A DNA stretch of 9,100 nucleotides from Candidatus Minthenecus merdequi (GTDB lineage Bacteria > Bacteroidota > Bacteroidia > Bacteroidales > Paludibacteraceae). Made by a program: the position numbers and the translations under genes. The stretch is from the NCBI GenBank assembly GCA_018064385.1, contig JAGHVI010000079.1, positions 1-9,100 on the forward strand. Reading direction: 5' to 3'. Of the stretch, positions 5,575 through 9,100 are shown in pieces. Numbering within the stretch: position 1 is the first letter of the stretch; each line of letters opens with the position of its first letter. The notes under the pieces are model-generated. The model saw only the letters and a program-made list of their open reading frames with translations. It ran no database searches and had not been told where the DNA came from.

Positions 5575-5606
5575 TTGCTGGTTTCAAATAAAAATCGTAC
5601 CTTTGC
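5575..5606 (+). promoter_or_regulatory. Promoter of the Crp-like regulator-TPR-ridA-folB operon
   Basis: TTG (5575-5577), a 20-nt spacer and TACCTTTGC (5598-5606) give a consensus Bacteroidota promoter. The next in-frame ATG is 11 nt beyond the box (5617), so the mRNA should have a leader of only about 5 nt. I looked for a Crp or Fnr palindrome between the divergent promoters and found only a lone TGTGA (5565-5569) without its inverted half. Confidence 0.8.
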
Positions 5607-5616
5607 ACAATATTGT

Positions 5617-6306
5617 ATGGAAAAAAAAAGAAGGTTGCACATATTTGATTATGGTTCTCTTTTCGACGGTCTTGTCCGTGACGAAAAGCATATTCTTATG
5701 CTCTCTGAAATTGACCGGGAGTATGAAAAAGGTAAGATTATTTACAAAGAAGGTGACAAACCATCAGAATTGTTTTGCCTGATAGAAGGGAAAGTGAAAA
5801 TATATAAGGAGGGAATGGATAGACGGCAGGTGGTGCGTCTCGTCAAGAAAGGCGACTTTTTCGGCTATCGTCCTTATTTTGTAAAGGAGAATTACACCTT
5901 GACCGCTGTGGCTATGACAGATGTTGTAGTGCGTGTCGTAAAACTGAATATCGTCAAGAAAATTATTGCTGGTAATCCCGCTATCGGATTGAATTTTGTC
6001 CGCGACTTGTCTGTTCGCCTTGGTGTGATTGACCGTAGATTGGTGTCTCTGACTCAGAAACATACACGTGGACGTATGGCTGATGCGTTGTTGATGATAA
6101 TGGAAACTTATGGTCGCGAAATGAGTACTGGTTGTTTGTGCTGTATGTTGACTCGCGAGGAGATTGCAAATTATGCTAATATGACTACTGCCAATGCAAT
6201 AAGAACTCTTGCTTCGTTTAACGAAGAGGGGGTTATCGTATTGATAGGTAAGAAAATAATTATTAAAAACGAACAGCAGTTGCGTAGAATAAGCGCACTA
6301 GGATGA
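5617..6306 (+). CDS. Crp/Fnr family transcriptional regulator
   Basis: This 229-aa regulator has an N-terminal cyclic-nucleotide-binding-like beta-roll (about 31-110, with KGKIIYKEGDKPSELFCLIEG at 38-58), a long dimer helix (about 112-147) and a C-terminal winged helix with LTREEIANYANMTTANAIRTL (178-198) as the helix-turn-helix. The phosphate-binding cassette of cAMP-binding Crp (G-E-L...R-S/T) is not preserved: here it reads FFGYRPYFVKENYTLTA (81-97). There is no Fnr-type N-terminal cysteine cluster, so the signal is unknown. The frame is open upstream to 5494, but that stretch contains the promoter, so the start at 5617 is chosen. Nine A's (5621-5629) follow the start codon closely. The TPR gene begins 3 nt after the stop. 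Targets are unknown; autoregulation or control of the divergent aminotransferase gene is only a possibility. Confidence 0.88.
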   Translation: MEKKRRLHIFDYGSLFDGLVRDEKHILMLSEIDREYEKGKIIYKEGDKPSELFCLIEGKVKIYKEGMDRRQVVRLVKKGDFFGYRPYFVKENYTLTAVAMTDVVVRVVKLNIVKKIIAGNPAIGLNFVRDLSVRLGVIDRRLVSLTQKHTRGRMADALLMIMETYGREMSTGCLCCMLTREEIANYANMTTANAIRTLASFNEEGVIVLIGKKIIIKNEQQLRRISALG

Positions 6307-6309
6307 TTT

Positions 6310-8361
6310 ATGTATAGTGTCCAAATAGACAGATTGAAAGATAATATGCTCTCGCTTGTCCTGAAACAGATGAGACCATACGTCAAACAAGAGAATTACG
6401 AGATTCAACAACGTTATGACAATATCGTAATGCTTTGCAAACAGTGCTTTTTGTACGAGGATCATTCGATGATGGAGAACCTCAAAGCGATGGTATATGA
6501 ATTGAATGACGATTTGAAGGAAGGTTATGGCATTCGCGAACATAGACGTTACGAGTATATTGTAAGAGAAAATTCTCATATTTCTGATGATGTGTTGCTG
6601 TTGACTTTGTCTAAAAAGTTTGATACCTCAAGCATTAATGCTAATCTTGATGCTGAATTGATAGTGCTTTTTCGCCAAATTTGGCTTTCCGGCAAGACTT
6701 CGCCTGCTGTCATAACCGCTCTCAATGAGTTTATTGCTCGTAGTAGTTCGTTTGTCGTGACATTTATTGTTTATGCAATAATGTTGCGTTGTGTAAGATA
6801 TTATGACAGAGCTATGGTTCGTCTGTTGATGGAAATACGTACACCTGAGGCATTTGTTGCCTTGGCTGTTGTTATGATGTGTCATTTTACGCGAATCGTT
6901 TACGATAAATCACAACGAGATGTGTTCGCTGCATTTTTCGCTGATTCACTTTGTGGCTCAAGACTCTCTAAATCTCTTGGACTCCTGTGTCGTACTAATG
7001 AAACTAAAGTTATTGCCGAGGAGTTTGAGAAGACCATTTACCCTGAGGTTATAAAAAAACGCTCGGATTTGAACATTGATTCGATTTTGGAAAAAGGTAA
7101 AAATCCTGATTGGGAAAGTTTGTTGGAGGGTTCTCCTTTGATGGACAAGATGCGTAAAATCAACGATATGCAGTTGAAGGGTAAGGATGTCAATTTTGCA
7201 ACTTTCAAGGCAATGAAAGGGTATCCTTTTTTTTCTGATACTGCACATTGGTTCTTCCCTTTCACTTTCCAATATTATGAGTTCAATTCGGTGAAATGTA
7301 TGAACGAAAAAGATATTGCTTTACTTTCACGTGTGGCTAATATCTGTGACTCAGATCGTTATTCGCTTTTCCTTATGTTCAGGTCAATGGGTATAGCAAA
7401 TTTGGAGACAGCACTTGGCAGTATGGGAGTTAACCAAATGAATGATCTTCAAGATATGGTTGATGATAATTTGAAGAATACGGATGAGGTGCAGTTTGCT
7501 TTGAGAATGAGATATGCCGTGATGAATATATTTAGGTTTTATAATCTTGCGCCAAACCATACAGATTTTACATCTCCATTTTCGGTGGCTTTGACTGAAG
7601 AGTCGGTCGAGTCGTTAAAATCTTTGTTGCCAATCGAGACATTAGCAATCATGGCGAATGCAGCTTTCTTTGCAAAGGATTATAGAAATGCCTTGCCTTT
7701 ATACGCTAATAGTGTAAATGAAGTGATTGATACAGATGTGCACATTTTCCAGAAGATTGGTTATTGCTGCGAACAGATGCAGAAATATCAGTCTGCCATT
7801 GAGATGTATGACAAATCTGATGTGCTGTTGCCTGACGATGTCTGGACACTCCGTCGTTTGCTGGCATGTCATTCCGCAATTGACGGACATTCTGCAATTT
7901 GTATTCGTATTAACAGAAGGCTCATGAATCTTGTGCCTGACGATAATGATGTTGTGATGTCGCTGGCTGGTCAGTTATGCGAAAACCATCTCTTTACCGA
8001 AGCTATCCCTTTGTTGTTCAAATTGGAATATGCTTCACCATCTTTCAAAATATGGGAAATGTTAGCTCATGCACTCTCGTTGACTGGAAAATACGAAGAC
8101 GCTGGAAAATATTTCAAGAAGGCTTGTGATAGTCAAGAAGCAGAACCTCAGACATTCGTTAATGCTGCTATGAATGACAAGTTTTTGATGGGAGAAGAGT
8201 GCGATACTTTTCTTAGTCAGGCTTACGGGATAATCAATGACATTGAGAAGTTTCTGCAGTTGTTTGAAGCTGGTTATGTAGTTGAAATGATGGCTCAACT
8301 CACTAATGAACAGAGAGATAATATATCTAACACAATTAATAAAATAATTATTGAATCATGA
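6310..8361 (+). CDS. Large tetratricopeptide repeat protein of unknown function
   Basis: This encodes 683 residues without a signal peptide or clear membrane segment, so it is probably cytoplasmic. The C-terminal third carries TPR-like helical pairs: about 444-477 (AAFFAKDYRNALPLYANSV), 478-511 (IGYCCEQMQKYQSAIEMYDKS), degenerate units to about 580, and 588-611 (AHALSLTGKYEDAGKYFKKA). The first 440 residues are helical by inspection and have no family I can name; an aromatic patch lies at 306-324 (PFFSDTAHWFFPFTFQYYEF in part). TPRs bind proteins or peptides, so a scaffold role is likely, with partner unknown. It sits 3 nt after the regulator stop and overlaps ridA by four bases. Related TPR proteins occur in Bacteroidota. 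Partnership with the regulator is inferred from position only. Confidence 0.8.
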   Translation: MYSVQIDRLKDNMLSLVLKQMRPYVKQENYEIQQRYDNIVMLCKQCFLYEDHSMMENLKAMVYELNDDLKEGYGIREHRRYEYIVRENSHISDDVLLLTLSKKFDTSSINANLDAELIVLFRQIWLSGKTSPAVITALNEFIARSSSFVVTFIVYAIMLRCVRYYDRAMVRLLMEIRTPEAFVALAVVMMCHFTRIVYDKSQRDVFAAFFADSLCGSRLSKSLGLLCRTNETKVIAEEFEKTIYPEVIKKRSDLNIDSILEKGKNPDWESLLEGSPLMDKMRKINDMQLKGKDVNFATFKAMKGYPFFSDTAHWFFPFTFQYYEFNSVKCMNEKDIALLSRVANICDSDRYSLFLMFRSMGIANLETALGSMGVNQMNDLQDMVDDNLKNTDEVQFALRMRYAVMNIFRFYNLAPNHTDFTSPFSVALTEESVESLKSLLPIETLAIMANAAFFAKDYRNALPLYANSVNEVIDTDVHIFQKIGYCCEQMQKYQSAIEMYDKSDVLLPDDVWTLRRLLACHSAIDGHSAICIRINRRLMNLVPDDNDVVMSLAGQLCENHLFTEAIPLLFKLEYASPSFKIWEMLAHALSLTGKYEDAGKYFKKACDSQEAEPQTFVNAAMNDKFLMGEECDTFLSQAYGIINDIEKFLQLFEAGYVVEMMAQLTNEQRDNISNTINKIIIES

Positions 8362-8735
8362 AAAAAGTAATTGCAACAAAAAATGCACCTGCTGCTATTG
8401 GTCCTTATAGCCAGGCAACTATGGTAAACGGAATGTTATTTATCTCAGGTCAACTTCCAATCGACCCTGCTACAGGCAAATTTGCTGAGGGTGGTGTTGC
8501 TGAGCAGACACACCAGTCTCTCAAAAACGTACAAGCTATTCTGACAGAGGCTGGTTACGATTTCAAAGATGTTGTCAAAACCACTGTATTCCTCTCTGAT
8601 ATTGCTGATTTCGGTGCTATGAATGATGTTTACAAACTGTATTACAAAGAGGAGTGTCCTGCACGCTCTGCTTTTGCAGTGAAATCTTTGCCAATGGGTG
8701 CCCTTGTTGAGATTGAGACTATCGCTGGTAAATAA
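8358..8735 (+). CDS. ridA: RidA family enamine/imine deaminase
   Basis: This is a 125-aa RidA (YjgF/YER057c/UK114) protein. Members form trimers and hydrolyse reactive enamines and imines, such as 2-aminoacrylate released by PLP-dependent dehydratases, to ketoacids and ammonia. Visible features are AIGPYSQA (13-20) with Tyr17, LFISGQLPIDP (27-37), CPARSAFAV (100-108) with the carboxylate-binding Arg103, and EIETIA (118-123) with Glu120. The position of the non-essential cysteine of E. coli RidA is Ala105 here. Arg103 and Glu120 mark the active RidA subgroup rather than the inactive Rid groups. The ATG overlaps the TPR stop, and the stop overlaps the folB start (TAATG), so translation is coupled on both sides. 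Confidence 0.95.
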   Translation: MKKVIATKNAPAAIGPYSQATMVNGMLFISGQLPIDPATGKFAEGGVAEQTHQSLKNVQAILTEAGYDFKDVVKTTVFLSDIADFGAMNDVYKLYYKEECPARSAFAVKSLPMGALVEIETIAGK

Positions 8736-9079
8736 TGGAAATACTGATTGAGGGAATGGAGTTCCATGCTTTTCATGGTGTCTATCCTGAGGAAAGTCGT
8801 GTTGGAACGAAATATACGGTAGATTTGCGTCTCTCTGTTGCAGACTCGTGTGGTGCTTCTGATGATTTAGATTCGACTGTCAACTACGAGAATGTATTTC
8901 AGTTAGTTGCACACGAAATGCACCACAACTCAAAACTGATTGAAAACCTTGCGTTACGCATACAAGATAGCATTCACCGACAGTTCCCAATGGTGCTTCA
9001 TTCCGTTATCACATTGTACAAATATAATCCTCCTCTCGGTGGTAAAATTCAGAGGGTAGGGGTCGTTTTAGAACATTAA
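8735..9079 (+). CDS. folB: Dihydroneopterin aldolase
   Basis: FolB splits 7,8-dihydroneopterin to 6-hydroxymethyl-7,8-dihydropterin and glycolaldehyde in folate synthesis. This 114-aa protein is slightly shorter than E. coli FolB but complete. FHAFHGVYPEE (10-20) with the pocket glutamate, STVNYENVFQLV (47-58), LIENLALRI (68-76) with substrate-binding Glu70 and YKYNPPLGG (95-103) with catalytic Lys96 are in the expected order. It shares one base with the ridA stop and is the last visible gene of the operon. Only 21 bases follow before the window ends, so a terminator or further gene cannot be judged. Confidence 0.94.
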   Translation: MEILIEGMEFHAFHGVYPEESRVGTKYTVDLRLSVADSCGASDDLDSTVNYENVFQLVAHEMHHNSKLIENLALRIQDSIHRQFPMVLHSVITLYKYNPPLGGKIQRVGVVLEH

Positions 9080-9100
9080 GTCAAATGCTATAAGTTTATT

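Noticed and set aside
5561..5580. Possible Crp/Fnr operator (TGTGA) between the divergent promoters
   Set aside because: Only one half-site is present, with no inverted partner at the right spacing.
5494..5616. N-terminal extension of the Crp-like regulator
   Set aside because: The stretch contains the promoter of the gene and the divergent promoter; the encoded residues are not family-like.
1..9100. CRISPR array, tRNA, rRNA or intact transposase gene
   Set aside because: No regularly spaced repeats, no cloverleaf and no transposase reading frame were seen on either strand.

Overview
The window is chromosomal DNA from a member of the Bacteroidota, most likely order Bacteroidales. The evidence is AT-rich sequence, tight operons with ATGA-type overlaps and almost no Shine-Dalgarno sequences, and at least five promoters of the Bacteroidota sigma-A type (TTG, 19-22 nt spacer, TAnnTTTGC). 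Bacteroidota-restricted families also occur, such as DUF4494 and a long TPR protein behind a Crp-like regulator. I cannot name the genus.

Layout. (A) Positions 1-1345 are accessory in character. A two-gene cassette, DUF4160 then DUF2442 (428-987, ATGA overlap, own promoter), is a candidate toxin-antitoxin-like pair. Copies of a diverged 46-nt direct repeat flank it. To its left (about 190-310) lies a strongly base-paired segment of unknown nature. To its right are a 23-bp perfect palindrome and a hairpin, then a 21-codon ORF on the minus strand with a perfect-looking promoter of its own. A leftward promoter sits at the extreme left edge. (B) Positions 1346-4065 hold a minus-strand operon read in the order truA, a lipoprotein gene, a DUF4494 gene and yggS, with gaps or overlaps of -4, +1 and -4 nt and one promoter in front of truA. 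(C) Positions 4206-5459 hold a minus-strand class I/II PLP-dependent aminotransferase gene with an intrinsic terminator and its own promoter. (D) Positions 5617-9079 hold a plus-strand operon divergent from C: a Crp/Fnr-family regulator, a 683-aa TPR protein, ridA and folB, with spacings of +3, -4 and -1 nt.

Working together. B, C and D are housekeeping. Three of their products meet at pyridoxal phosphate chemistry: YggS (PLP homeostasis), the aminotransferase (a PLP enzyme) and RidA (clears reactive enamine/imine products of PLP enzymes). FolB belongs to folate synthesis and TruA to tRNA modification. The Crp-like protein and the TPR protein are translationally linked to ridA-folB, but what they sense or bind cannot be told from sequence. 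The part most likely to hold something undescribed is region A.
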